64,000 nucleotides of DNA, from contig BMTH01000006.1 of assembly GCA_014649575.1 (NCBI GenBank), positions 248,001 to 312,000 of the forward strand. The letters run 5' to 3'. The position numbers and the translations under genes were made by a program. The notes under the pieces were generated by a model. That model did not search any database and was not told where the DNA came from. It worked only from the letters and a program-made list of their open reading frames with translations. Shown here in pieces: positions 34,413 through 43,526 of this stretch (positions are counted from its first letter, which is position 1; every line of letters begins with the position of its first letter). This stretch comes from Streptomyces griseoincarnatus. GTDB lineage: Bacteria > Actinomycetota > Actinomycetes > Streptomycetales > Streptomycetaceae.

Positions 34413-34757
34413 CTCCTGAGGCTCGACGTAACCGACACCCGCCCCCTCCACGAGCAGGTGGCCGGTGCCATCCGGCGGGCCATCGCCGAGGGGGAGTGCG
34501 CGCCGGGTGACCGGCTGCCCCCCGCCCGGGACCTCTCCCAGGCGCTCGGTGTGAACGTCAACACCGTGCTGCGCGGCCTGCGCGCCCTGCGGGACGAAGG
34601 GCTGCTGGAGTTCCGGCGGGGGCGTGGAGTGACCGTGGCTCAAGGGGCCGACGGGCGGTCGGCGTTGGTGGACCGCATCCGCGAGGTCCTGGCCGACGCG
34701 GCGCGCCTCGGGTACGGCAAGGACGACGTCATCGACATGATCAGGGAGGTCACATGA
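34410..34757 (+). CDS. GntR-family (YtrA subfamily) regulator
   Basis: A 115-aa regulator consisting of a GntR winged HTH (PLHEQVAGAIRRAIAEG, PPARDLSQALGVNVNTVLRGL) with only a short helical tail, the size of the YtrA subfamily, which usually controls adjacent membrane-protein or ABC genes. The start is the ATG at 34410, inside the palindrome; in-frame sequence upstream has no family resemblance. It overlaps the next membrane-protein gene by 4 bases (ATGA), so the two are co-translated and the regulator probably controls both. Confidence 0.9.
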   Translation: MLLRLDVTDTRPLHEQVAGAIRRAIAEGECAPGDRLPPARDLSQALGVNVNTVLRGLRALRDEGLLEFRRGRGVTVAQGADGRSALVDRIREVLADAARLGYGKDDVIDMIREVT

Positions 34758-35746
34758 CCGAGCGGACAGCGCGAGGGAACGCCGTGACATGGGGCGGCGC
34801 CGCCTGGGTCGTAGGAGTGCTGGTGCTCCTGGTGGTCTTCCCGCTCACCGCCCGGGACCGGCTCCCGGAACGGCTCGCGACCCACTGGGGCGCCTCCGGT
34901 GAGCCGGACGACTCGATGCCGTTCTGGGCCGCCACGCTCTTCCCCGCGCTGATCTGGCTGCTCCTCGCCACCGTCGCCCTCCTGGCCTTCTGGCGTGCCG
35001 GCAGGAGCACGTCGGCCACGGCGGTGACGGCCGCACCCTCCTGGGCGGGCATCACCCTCGGCTTCACCGGCGTGACCCTCCTCGGCGCGCAGGCGTCCAT
35101 CGTGCGGGCGAACCTCGACCGGGAGGACTGGCGCGACGCAGGGTCCGTGACCGGTTGGGTGGTCGCCACCCTCGTCGCCGCGGCGGTCGTCGCCGTCGCG
35201 GCCCAGTTCATCGGCCGCCGGGCGAAGGTCACCGAACCGCCCGTCACCGGGCCGGCCATGGAGATACCGAAGGGCCAGCGTTTCGTCTGGCTGTCCCGTG
35301 CCTCCAACCGCTGGCTGCACCTCATGGCCGCCGTGTTCGGCGTCATCACCCTCGCGGCCGCCGCGGTGGCGGTGGGCGGCCTCGCGGGGGCGTCGGCCGC
35401 GCCCCTCGTCGCCACCTTCGCCGTCGCCACCCTCGCACTGCTCGCCTGTGCCTCCGTCCAGGCCCGGGTGACCGAGAAGGGCCTCGAGGTCGCCCTCGGC
35501 CCCCTGGGCTGGCCGGCCCGACGCTGGGCCGCCGACGCCATCGCCTCCGCGTGGGTCGAGAACCGCACCGCCATGCAGGCCGGCGGCTGGGGCTACCGCC
35601 TGAACGGCCTCGGCACCACGGTCATGCTGCGCGGCGGCGAATGCCTCGTGATCCGCACCGTCAAGGGCAAGGACTTCGCCGTCAGCGTCGACGACGCCGA
35701 ACGGGGAGCGGCGCTGCTCAACTCTCTGATCGCGCAGCGGGGCTGA
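34754..35746 (+). CDS. DUF1648-domain membrane protein
   Basis: A 330-aa membrane protein. After a first helix it shows the DUF1648 signature (LPERLATHWGASGEPDD, near residues 37-53) and then about five more hydrophobic helices to residue 240, ending in a cytoplasmic beta-rich segment. DUF1648 proteins include the SdpI immunity protein for a bacteriocin; most lack known function. The operon with a YtrA-type regulator suggests induction by envelope stress or an antimicrobial, which is an inference. Confidence 0.85.
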   Translation: MTERTARGNAVTWGGAAWVVGVLVLLVVFPLTARDRLPERLATHWGASGEPDDSMPFWAATLFPALIWLLLATVALLAFWRAGRSTSATAVTAAPSWAGITLGFTGVTLLGAQASIVRANLDREDWRDAGSVTGWVVATLVAAAVVAVAAQFIGRRAKVTEPPVTGPAMEIPKGQRFVWLSRASNRWLHLMAAVFGVITLAAAAVAVGGLAGASAAPLVATFAVATLALLACASVQARVTEKGLEVALGPLGWPARRWAADAIASAWVENRTAMQAGGWGYRLNGLGTTVMLRGGECLVIRTVKGKDFAVSVDDAERGAALLNSLIAQRG

Positions 35747-35765
35747 GACACAGCCGCGTCGGATC

Positions 35766-36029
35766 TCACCGGAGGTCGACGCGCAAGCCCCGATCCTGGA
35801 AGATCTGCGGCAGCAGCTCGAACAGCGTGACCTCGCGGTCCCCGACGGACACCCGCTCCGCCAGCCTGGCCCGGGACTCGGCCGAGTGGTCCCATCGCAG
35901 GGCGAACTCAGCGCCGCCCGCCGCGCCGCCCGGCCCCGCCGCCCCGCCACAAGAGACGGCCCCCGAGTGGGGCCACCCCTGTCGTACCCCACCGGTACCG
36001 TCGACCCATGCCCACCCAGCCATCCGCAC
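35766..36029 (-). CDS. Doubtful small ORF
   Basis: An 87-codon open frame in the gap between the DUF1648 gene and the RecD2 gene. Its last 45 residues (for example ERVSVGDREVTLFELLPQIF) look protein-like, with ordinary codons, but the first half is Gly/Ala/Trp-rich and overlaps the RecD2 start. It could be the remnant of a longer gene or simply non-coding. No ribosome site identifies a start. Confidence 0.2.
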   Translation of the reverse strand: MRMAGWAWVDGTGGVRQGWPHSGAVSCGGAAGPGGAAGGAEFALRWDHSAESRARLAERVSVGDREVTLFELLPQIFQDRGLRVDLR

Positions 36030-38362
36030 CTCCCGGCGAACGCCGGCTCGCCACGCTCGAAGGCGTGTTGGAGCGCATCACCTACGCCAACGAGGAGAAC
36101 GGCTACACCGTCGCCCGCGTCGACACCGGCCGCGGCGGCAACGACCTGCTCACCGTCGTCGGCGCGCTGCTCGGCGCCCAGGTGGGGGAGTCGCTGCGGA
36201 TGGAGGGGCGGTGGGGGTCGCACCCCCAGTACGGCAAGCAGTTCCACGTCGAGAACTACACGACCGTGCTGCCCGCCACCGTCCAGGGCATCCGCCGCTA
36301 CCTCGGCTCGGGGCTGGTGAAGGGCATCGGGCCCGTCTTCGCCGACCGGATCACCCAGCACTTCGGCACGGACACCCTCCGCGTCATCGAGGAGGAGCCG
36401 AAGCGGCTCATCGAGGTCCCCGGGCTCGGGCCCAAGCGGACCAGGAAGATCGCCGACGCCTGGGAGGAGCAGAAGGCGATCAAGGAGGTCATGCTCTTCC
36501 TCCAGACCGTCGAGGTCTCCACCTCCATCGCCGTGCGCATCTACAAGAAGTACGGCGACGCCTCCATCTCCGTGGTGAAGAACCAGCCCTACCGGCTCGC
36601 CGCCGACGTCTGGGGCATCGGCTTCCTCACCGCCGACAAGATCGCCCAGTCGGTCGGCATTCCCCACGACAGCCCGGACCGCGTGAAGGCGGGCCTCCAG
36701 TACGCCCTGTCGCAGGCCACCGACCAGGGGCACTGCTACCTCCCCGAGGAGAAGCTGATCGCGGACGCGGTGAAGCTGCTCCAGGTGGACACCGGCCTGG
36801 TCATCGAGTGCCTCGCCGAACTGGCCGCCGAGCCGGAGGACCCGGGGGAGGACCCCGGTGTCGTACGGGAGAAGGTGCCCGATCCGGACGGCGGCGACCC
36901 CGTCACCGCCGTCTACCTGGTGCCGTTCCACCGCGCCGAAGTCGCCCTCGCCTCCCAGCTGATGCGGCTGCTGCGCACCGACCAGGACCGGATGCCAGCG
37001 TTCCGGGACGTGGCGTGGGACAAGGCGCTCGGCTGGCTGCGCGGCCGTACGGGGACGGACCTGGCGCCCGAACAGGAGGCCGCGGTCAAGCTGGCGTTGA
37101 CGCAGAAGGTGGCCGTGCTGACCGGCGGGCCGGGTTGCGGGAAGTCCTTCACCGTACGGTCGATCGTCGAGCTGGCCCGCGCCAAGAGGGCGAAGGTGGT
37201 GCTCGCCGCGCCGACCGGCCGCGCCGCCAAACGGCTCGCCGAGCTGACCGGCGCCGAGGCGTCCACCGTGCACCGGCTGCTGGAGCTCAAGCCCGGCGGG
37301 GACGCGGCGTACGACCGGGACCGGCCGCTGGACGCCGATCTCGTCGTGGTCGACGAGGCGTCCATGCTGGACCTGCTGCTGGCGAACAAACTGGTCAAGG
37401 CCGTGCCGCCGGGCGCCCACCTGCTGTTCGTCGGGGACGTCGACCAGCTGCCCAGCGTCGGCGCGGGCGAGGTGCTCCGGGATCTGCTCGCCGACGGCGG
37501 CCCCGTCCCCGCCGTCCGCCTCACCCGCGTCTTCCGTCAGGCCCAGCAGTCCGGCGTGGTCACCAACGCGCACCGGATCAACGCCGGCAAGCACCCCGTC
37601 ACCGAGGGCATGAAGGACTTCTTCCTCTTCGTCGAGGACGACACCGAGGAGGCCGGGCGGCTGACCGTCGACGTCGCGGCCCGGCGCGTCCCCGCGAAGT
37701 TCGGCCTCGACCCGCGCCGGGACGTGCAGGTCCTCGCCCCCATGCACCGCGGCCCGGCCGGCGCGGGCACGCTCAACGGGCTGTTGCAGCAGGCCGTCAC
37801 CCCCGCCCGCCCCGACCTGCCCGAGAAGCGGTTCGGCGGCCGGGTGTTCCGCGTCGGCGACAAGGTCACCCAGATCCGCAACAACTACGAGAAGGGCGCC
37901 AACGGCGTCTTCAACGGCACCGTCGGCGTCGTCACCTCGCTCGACCCCGTCGACCAGCGCCTGACCGTGCTGACCGACGAGGACGAGGAGGTGCCGTACG
38001 ACTTCGACGAGCTGGACGAACTGGCGCACGCCTACGCCGTGACCATCCACCGCTCCCAGGGCAGCGAGTACCCGGCGGTCGTCATCCCCGTCACCACGGG
38101 CGCGTGGATGATGCTCCAGCGCAACCTGCTCTACACGGCGGTCACCCGGGCCCGGAAGCTCGTCGTCCTGGTCGGCTCCCGCAAGGCCATCGGCCAGGCG
38201 GTGCGCACGCTGTCCGCCGGACGCCGCTGCACGGCCCTCGACATGCGTCTCGCCGGTTCCACCTCGTCACGCGGGGGACCCGGAGGGAACCGCCTCTCGG
38301 CGGGGGCGGACGCCGCTGTGAGGGCACCGTCACCAAAAAATGATCGATCAAACGAGTCGTGA
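36008..38362 (+). CDS. recD2: RecD2-type ATP-dependent DNA helicase
   Basis: A 784-aa superfamily 1B 5'-3' helicase. The N-terminal region carries the RecD2-specific OB-like and helix-hairpin-helix modules (SGLVKGIGPVFADRI near 105 and VPGLGPKRTRKI near 140), absent from RecBCD-type RecD. Motor motifs follow: Walker A GGPGCGKSFT near residue 372, DEASMLD, GDVDQLPSVGAGE, and motif V/VI with TIHRSQGSEYP and YTAVTRAR. It probably acts in replication-fork or recombination repair without RecBC. The last 30 residues are a low-complexity tail. Confidence 0.93.
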   Translation: MPTQPSAPPGERRLATLEGVLERITYANEENGYTVARVDTGRGGNDLLTVVGALLGAQVGESLRMEGRWGSHPQYGKQFHVENYTTVLPATVQGIRRYLGSGLVKGIGPVFADRITQHFGTDTLRVIEEEPKRLIEVPGLGPKRTRKIADAWEEQKAIKEVMLFLQTVEVSTSIAVRIYKKYGDASISVVKNQPYRLAADVWGIGFLTADKIAQSVGIPHDSPDRVKAGLQYALSQATDQGHCYLPEEKLIADAVKLLQVDTGLVIECLAELAAEPEDPGEDPGVVREKVPDPDGGDPVTAVYLVPFHRAEVALASQLMRLLRTDQDRMPAFRDVAWDKALGWLRGRTGTDLAPEQEAAVKLALTQKVAVLTGGPGCGKSFTVRSIVELARAKRAKVVLAAPTGRAAKRLAELTGAEASTVHRLLELKPGGDAAYDRDRPLDADLVVVDEASMLDLLLANKLVKAVPPGAHLLFVGDVDQLPSVGAGEVLRDLLADGGPVPAVRLTRVFRQAQQSGVVTNAHRINAGKHPVTEGMKDFFLFVEDDTEEAGRLTVDVAARRVPAKFGLDPRRDVQVLAPMHRGPAGAGTLNGLLQQAVTPARPDLPEKRFGGRVFRVGDKVTQIRNNYEKGANGVFNGTVGVVTSLDPVDQRLTVLTDEDEEVPYDFDELDELAHAYAVTIHRSQGSEYPAVVIPVTTGAWMMLQRNLLYTAVTRARKLVVLVGSRKAIGQAVRTLSAGRRCTALDMRLAGSTSSRGGPGGNRLSAGADAAVRAPSPKNDRSNES

Positions 38363-38412
38363 AGGTCACAGAGGGCTTCCGGATGGGGAACACAGGGGGC
38401 AGGATGGGCAAG

Positions 38413-38441
38413 TTGGCGGCACTCAGTGCCGCCAATAGGCC
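38413..38441 (+). promoter_or_regulatory. Palindrome and possible promoter before citrate synthase
   Basis: TTGGCGGCAC-TCA-GTGCCGCCAA is a perfect 10-bp inverted repeat (38413-38435). Read as a promoter, its first six bases are a -35 (TTGGCG) and TAGGCC at 38436-38441 is a -10 with exactly 17 bp between. It might equally be the terminator of the helicase gene, 51 bp after its stop. Confidence 0.5.
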
Positions 38442-38540
38442 CGATGGTCGACCCCGAGTGCACTCTCCTGAGCCGAGTGGGGGATGGTAGAGACAGTCAG
38501 GGCACCTCGAAGATGAGGCACAACGTCGGTGAGGGAAGAC

Positions 38541-39830
38541 GTGAGCGACAACTCTGTAGTACTGCGGTACGACGGCAGCGAGTACACCTACCCGGTGATC
38601 GACAGCACCGTCGGTGACAAGGGCTTCGACATCGGGAAGCTCCGCGCCCAGACCGGTCTGGTGACGCTGGACAGCGGCTACGGCAACACCGCCGCCTACA
38701 AATCCGCGATCACCTATCTCGACGGCGAGGCCGGCATCCTCCGGTACCGCGGCTACCCGATCGAGCAGCTGGCCGAGCGCTCCACCTTCCTGGAGGTCGC
38801 CTACCTGCTGATCAACGGCGAGCTGCCGACCGTCGACCAGCTGGCGGGCTTCAAGGACGACATCACGCAGCACACCCTGCTGCACGAGGACGTCAAGAAC
38901 TTCTACCGGGGCTTCCCGCGCGACGCCCACCCGATGGCCATGCTGTCCTCGGTGGTCTCCGCGCTGTCGACGTTCTACCAGGACAGCCACAACCCGTTCG
39001 ACGAGCAGCAGCGCAACCTCTCCACCATCCGTCTGCTCGCCAAGCTTCCGACGATCGCGGCCTACGCCTACAAGAAGTCGGTCGGCCACCCGTTCGTCTA
39101 CCCGCGCAACGACCTCGGCTACGTCGAGAACTTCCTGCGCATGACGTTCTCCGTCCCGGCGCAGGAGTACGAGCTCGACCCGGTCGTCGTCTCCGCCCTG
39201 GACAAGCTGCTGATCCTGCACGCGGACCACGAGCAGAACTGCTCGACCTCCACGGTCCGCCTGGTCGGCTCCTCGCAGGCGAACATGTTCGCCTCGATCT
39301 CCGCCGGCATCAACGCCCTGTGGGGCCCGCTGCACGGCGGCGCCAACCAGTCGGTGCTGGAGATGCTCGAGGGCATCCGCGACAACGGCGGTGACGTCGA
39401 CACCTTCATCCGCAAGGTGAAGAACAAGGAGGACGGCGTCCGCCTGATGGGCTTCGGCCACCGGGTCTACAAGAACTTCGACCCGCGCGCCAAGATCATC
39501 AAGGCTGCCGCGCACGACGTGCTGTCCGCCCTCGGCAAGTCCGACGAGCTGCTGGACATCGCGCTCAAGCTGGAGGAGCACGCGCTCTCCGACGACTACT
39601 TCGTCTCGCGCAGCCTCTACCCGAACGTGGACTTCTACACCGGTCTGATCTACCGGGCCATGGGCTTCCCGACCGAGATGTTCACGGTCCTCTTCGCCCT
39701 CGGCCGCCTGCCGGGCTGGATCGCCCAGTGGCACGAGATGATCAAGGAGCCGGGGTCGCGGATCGGGCGCCCGCGTCAGATCTACACGGGTGTGGTCGAG
39801 CGGGACTTCGTGCCCGTCGAGGAGCGCTGA
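38541..39830 (+). CDS. gltA: Citrate synthase
   Basis: A 429-aa type II citrate synthase condensing acetyl-CoA and oxaloacetate at the entry of the TCA cycle. Catalytic residues are in place: His265 (PLHGGAN), His307 (GFGHRVYKNFDPRA) and Asp364 (NVDFYTG). The GTG at 38541 follows GAGGGAAG and gives the usual start MSDNSVVLRY; an in-frame start four codons upstream is less likely. It is monocistronic, with its own promoter region. Strongly biased codon use suggests high expression. Confidence 0.97.
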   Translation: MSDNSVVLRYDGSEYTYPVIDSTVGDKGFDIGKLRAQTGLVTLDSGYGNTAAYKSAITYLDGEAGILRYRGYPIEQLAERSTFLEVAYLLINGELPTVDQLAGFKDDITQHTLLHEDVKNFYRGFPRDAHPMAMLSSVVSALSTFYQDSHNPFDEQQRNLSTIRLLAKLPTIAAYAYKKSVGHPFVYPRNDLGYVENFLRMTFSVPAQEYELDPVVVSALDKLLILHADHEQNCSTSTVRLVGSSQANMFASISAGINALWGPLHGGANQSVLEMLEGIRDNGGDVDTFIRKVKNKEDGVRLMGFGHRVYKNFDPRAKIIKAAAHDVLSALGKSDELLDIALKLEEHALSDDYFVSRSLYPNVDFYTGLIYRAMGFPTEMFTVLFALGRLPGWIAQWHEMIKEPGSRIGRPRQIYTGVVERDFVPVEER

Positions 39831-39918
39831 CACCTGCCGGTGCGGGTGTTGTGCGCGTAAGCGCCTAAGAGTTCGTCGCTGAAGGGGTGTGGGCGGCTGC
39901 GGGTCGGCTTCGGCTTAT

Positions 39919-39938
39919 CGCGCAGTTCCCCGCGCCCC
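39919..39938 (-). repeat. Single copy of the 20-bp core repeat
   Basis: An exact reverse-complement copy of the GGGGCGCGGGGAACTGCGCG core found at 6513-6850 and 7787-7938. Confidence 0.9.
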
Positions 39939-40324
39939 TTTGGGCGCGTTGCACCACTGCGAAGAAAAAGGACACGAGAGGAAAAGGCGCCCCGGCCGCC
40001 GGTCCCCCCACGGGCCGACGAACCAGGGCGCCTTCCCATGTCCCGGTGCGGATTCCCCCCACGGGATCCGGCCGGGCGCTTGTGAGGACAGCGCCTGAAT
40101 CGCTGTGTGAGCACGGACGGACCTGAACCCGTCGCACTCGTCGGTGTGCGGTCTGCCGGGACAACGCACGTCGGGAGGGCCGCTCAAAGCTTCCCTGGCA
40201 CGTGCCCCGGCAACGCAATCTCTGGAGAAGTCCCCCAAGACATCTCCAGATGTCAGGAAGCGCCCCCCAAGACGCTGCCCGACATCGCCAACTTAGACCT
40301 TCGAACCCCTTCGATGGTTACGTT

Positions 40325-40341
40325 CAGATCACTGTGATCTG
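40325..40341. promoter_or_regulatory. 17-bp perfect palindrome, unassigned operator
   Basis: CAGATCAC-T-GTGATCTG is perfect over 17 bp and looks like a dimeric regulator site, but no start codon of a convincing gene lies within 400 bp on either strand. Confidence 0.45.
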
Positions 40342-40482
40342 CGTCTCTTGCATCTGTCCCCACAGTGCGCAGGAGCCCGCAAACCTCTCACGAGACCCAA
40401 GCGTAAGGAAGATGCGCGAGGCTTGTGAAGAGCTTATGTGAGGGTCTTACCGGACTCCAGGGGTACTGCCCAACTTGAGACA

Positions 40483-42750
40483 TCAATGAAATGACCGGAG
40501 CCGCAGACTGTTGGTCACCACGAAGACCGACGAGAAGGCCATGGCGGCCCCGGCGATCATCGGGTTGAGCAGTCCGGCCGCGGCCAGCGGCAGTGCGGCC
40601 ACGTTGTAGCCGAAGGCCCACACGAGGTTGCCCTTGATCGTGGACAGGGTGCGCCGGGACAGCCGTATCGCGTCCGCCGCCACCCTCAGGTCGCCGCGGG
40701 CCAGGGTCAGGTCGCCCGCCTCGATCGCCGCGTCCGTGCCGGTGCCCAGGGCCAGACCCAGATCGGCGACGGCCAGCGCGGCCGCGTCGTTGACGCCGTC
40801 GCCGACCATGGCGACGCTGCGCCCCTCGTCCTGAAGCCGCCGCACCACGTCGGCCTTGTCCTCGGGCAGCACCTCGGCGATCACCCGGTCCTCGTCGATG
40901 CCGACGGTGCGCGCGACCGCCTCGGCCACCGCCCGGTTGTCGCCGGTCAGCAGCACCGGCGTCAGGCCCAGCGCCCGCAGTTCGCGGACCGCCTCGGCGC
41001 TGGTCTCCTTCACCGTGTCGGCGACGGCGAGGACGCCGCGTGCCGTCCCGTCCCAGCCGGCCACCACCGCGGTGTGCCCGGCACGCTCGGCGTCCTCCTT
41101 GGCCCGCGCCAGCTCCGGCGGCAGCTCCCCGAACACCTCGGACAGCCGCCCCACGGCCACCTCGCGGCCCTCCACGCGCCCGCGCACGCCCCGGCCGGGG
41201 ACGTTCTCGAACCGCTCCACCTCGGGCAGCGTGCCCACGCGCTCCTCGGCGCCCGCGGCCACCGCACGGGCCACCGGGTGCTCGGAGGCGTGCTCCAGGG
41301 CGCCCGTGAGCCGCAGCAGCTCCCGCTCATCGGTGCCCTCGGCGGTGTGCACCGCCCGCAGGGACATCCGGCCGGTGGTGACGGTGCCTGTCTTGTCCAG
41401 GACGACCGTGTCCACGCGCCGGGTGGACTCCAGCACCTCGGGGCCCTTGATGAGGATGCCGAGCTGGGCGCCCCGCCCGGTGCCGACCATCAGCGCGGTC
41501 GGCGTGGCGAGGCCGAGCGCGCAGGGGCAGGCGATGATCAGTACGGCGACGGCCGCGGTGAACGCGGCGACCGTGTCCCCGGTGTTGCCGAGCCACAGCC
41601 CGAAGGTGGCGGCCGCGATCAGCAGTACCACCGGTACGAACACCCCGGCGATCCGGTCGGCGAGCCGCTGCACCTGCGCCTTGCCGGTCTGCGCGTCCTC
41701 CACCAGCTTCGCCATCCGCGCGAGCTGGGTGTCCGCGCCGATCCGGGTGGCCTCGACGACCAGCCGGCCGCCCGCGTTGACGGTGGCGCCGGTGACGGTG
41801 TCGCCGACGCTCACGTCCACCGGCACGGACTCGCCGGTCAGCATGGACGCGTCCACGGCGGAGGAGCCCTCGACGACCGTGCCGTCGGTGGCGATCTTCT
41901 CCCCGGGGCGCACCACGAACCGGTCGCCCACGGCCAGCCGCTCGGCCGGCACCCGCACCTCACGCCCGTCCCTCAGGACGGTGACGTCCTTGGCGCCCAG
42001 CTCCATCAGTGCCCGCAGCGCGGCGCCCGCCTGACGCTTGGAGCGGACCTCCAGATAGCGGCCGAGCAGGATGAACGTGGTGACGCCGGCGGCGACCTCC
42101 AGGTAGATCATGGAGGCCCCGTCGGCGCGGGACACGGTCAGCTCGAAGGGGTGCCGCATGCCCGGCTCGCCCGCGTCGCCCAGGAACAGCGCCCACAGCG
42201 ACCAGCCGAACGCGGCCAGCGTGCCGACGGAGACCAGGGTGTCCATGGTGGCCGCGCCGTGCCGGAGGTTGGTCCAGGCGGCCCGGTGGAAGGGGGCGGC
42301 GCCCCACACCACGACCGGCGCGGCGAGGGTGAGGGAGAGCCACTGCCAGTTGTCGAACTGCAGGGACGGAACCATCGCCAGCAGGACGACCGGCAACGAG
42401 AGCAGCGCGGAGACGACCAGACGCGCGCGCAGGGCCGCCGTCTCCGGGTCGGCCCCCGAGGCGGTGTCGCCCTCGTCGTCCTGGCGCGGGGGCGCCGGCT
42501 CCTCGGCGGTGTAACCGGTCTTCACCACCGTGGTGATCAGATCGGCGACCTCGATGCCCGGCGGATACGAGATCCGGGCCTTCTCGGTCGCGTAGTTCAC
42601 CGTGGCGGTGACGCCGTCCATGCGGTTGAGCTTCTTCTCGACGCGGGCCGCGCAGGAGGCGCAGGTCATCCCGCCGATGAGCAGCTCGACCTCCGAGAGG
42701 GCCGGCTGCCCGGCGGCGGCGGGCGCCTCGGGTGCGGTGGTGCTGGTCAT
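40483..42750 (-). CDS. copA: Copper-exporting P1B-type ATPase CopA
   Basis: A 755-aa Cu(I)-transporting P-type ATPase. One N-terminal heavy-metal domain (GGMTCASC, Cys30 and Cys33), eight membrane helices, the transmembrane CPC motif (IACPCALG near residue 407), the phosphorylation site DKTGTVTTG (Asp near 450), the HP motif in SEHPVAR and the [10 protein letters not shown] hinge are all seen. [13 protein letters not shown] in the seventh helix is the Cu(I) signature. ATG at 42750 with AGGAG upstream; preceded by copZ by 117 bp and presumably co-transcribed from the CsoR-controlled promoter. Confidence 0.96.
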   Translation of the reverse strand: MTSTTAPEAPAAAGQPALSEVELLIGGMTCASCAARVEKKLNRMDGVTATVNYATEKARISYPPGIEVADLITTVVKTGYTAEEPAPPRQDDEGDTASGADPETAALRARLVVSALLSLPVVLLAMVPSLQFDNWQWLSLTLAAPVVVWGAAPFHRAAWTNLRHGAATMDTLVSVGTLAAFGWSLWALFLGDAGEPGMRHPFELTVSRADGASMIYLEVAAGVTTFILLGRYLEVRSKRQAGAALRALMELGAKDVTVLRDGREVRVPAERLAVGDRFVVRPGEKIATDGTVVEGSSAVDASMLTGESVPVDVSVGDTVTGATVNAGGRLVVEATRIGADTQLARMAKLVEDAQTGKAQVQRLADRIAGVFVPVVLLIAAATFGLWLGNTGDTVAAFTAAVAVLIIACPCALGLATPTALMVGTGRGAQLGILIKGPEVLESTRRVDTVVLDKTGTVTTGRMSLRAVHTAEGTDERELLRLTGALEHASEHPVARAVAAGAEERVGTLPEVERFENVPGRGVRGRVEGREVAVGRLSEVFGELPPELARAKEDAERAGHTAVVAGWDGTARGVLAVADTVKETSAEAVRELRALGLTPVLLTGDNRAVAEAVARTVGIDEDRVIAEVLPEDKADVVRRLQDEGRSVAMVGDGVNDAAALAVADLGLALGTGTDAAIEAGDLTLARGDLRVAADAIRLSRRTLSTIKGNLVWAFGYNVAALPLAAAGLLNPMIAGAAMAFSSVFVVTNSLRLRSFH

Positions 42751-42867
42751 GTCCGTGCTCCTGGGACGTCCGGGATGCGGGCGGCGGCGGGCCGGGCCGG
42801 GCTCCGGGTGGCCGGTGCGGCCCGGCTCACGCCGCGCGGGGTGCTGTCGGAGGCGTGCGGCTCCGGA

Positions 42868-43107
42868 TCAGACCGTGCCGGCCAGCTCGAAGCCGGCCTC
42901 TTCGACGGCGGCGCGCACGGCGGCCTCGTCGAGCGGGGTGGCGGAGACCACGGTCACCTCGCCGGAGGAGGCGACGGCCGTCACCGAGCTGACGCCGGGG
43001 AGCTGGGAGATCTCGCCGGAGACGGCGCCCTCGCAGTGTCCGCAGCTCATCCCGGTCACCTTGTAGACGGTGGTGACGGAACCCTGGGTGTCGGTCTGGG
43101 ACGTCAT
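42868..43107 (-). CDS. copZ: Copper chaperone CopZ
   Basis: A 79-aa heavy-metal-associated domain protein with the Cu(I)-binding GMSCGHC motif (Cys22 and Cys25). It carries cytoplasmic copper to the export ATPase encoded next. The ATG at 43107 follows GGAGAA at short distance. First gene after the CsoR-type operator. Confidence 0.95.
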   Translation of the reverse strand: MTSQTDTQGSVTTVYKVTGMSCGHCEGAVSGEISQLPGVSSVTAVASSGEVTVVSATPLDEAAVRAAVEEAGFELAGTV

Positions 43108-43180
43108 GTCGTTCTCCTCGTCGGGGCGTTGCGGGTGTGCAGGGGGTCAGGAGGGGGTCCTGAGGACCCCGCACATCCAC

Positions 43181-43200
43181 ACTATACCCCTAGGGGGTAT
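43181..43200 (-). promoter_or_regulatory. CsoR box overlapping the copZ-copA promoter
   Basis: ATACCCC-TA-GGGGGTAT (43184-43200) matches the copper-responsive CsoR operator of actinobacteria. On the minus strand it overlaps a strong -10, TATAGT (43186-43181), 74 nt before the copZ start. CsoR bound without copper would block the promoter. The remaining gap to 43526 shows nothing else I can name. Confidence 0.88.
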
Positions 43201-43526
43201 GAATCCAGGTTGAGGGCGGGCGCCCGTCCGCCGTCTGGACTGCTGCGCTCGGGCGCGCCCCGGCGATGCCCTGAGGTGCTCCGGTCGCCGGCACCCCGGG
43301 GGCCCCGGGAGTCCGTCCCCGCCCTCGTGGGCGCGCGAGGAACCCCGCGCCTGTCCGGAGGGTCCACGCGCCTGTCCGGTCGTCCGTGCGGGCGGGCGGC
43401 CCCCGGCCCGCCCGCACGGACGCACGAGCGGCCGGGGAACCGACCGGGGACGCCCGTGGCCCGAACTCCGCGGCAGCGGGATAGCGTTCCGCCGACAGCG
43501 GCGATCACCGGAAGGCGGGACCTGGC

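Larger units (their letters stand above)
39831..40482. other. 652-bp intergenic region without a credible gene
   Basis: Between the converging citrate synthase and copper ATPase genes. It holds one copy of the 20-bp repeat core (39919-39938, reverse orientation), a 9-bp inverted repeat AAGGCGCCC/GGGCGCCTT with a 33-nt loop (39984-40034), an 8-bp TCTGGAGA/TCTCCAGA pair around 40220-40255, and a 17-bp palindrome (40325-40341). GC drops to roughly 55% in 40200-40480. Open frames there have atypical codons and no ribosome sites. It may be decayed foreign DNA or carry an unannotated RNA. Confidence 0.6.

Noticed and set aside
34640..38050. 1136-codon minus-strand frame under the RecD2 gene
   Set aside because: Low-complexity composition, no motifs, and it crosses two real plus-strand genes.
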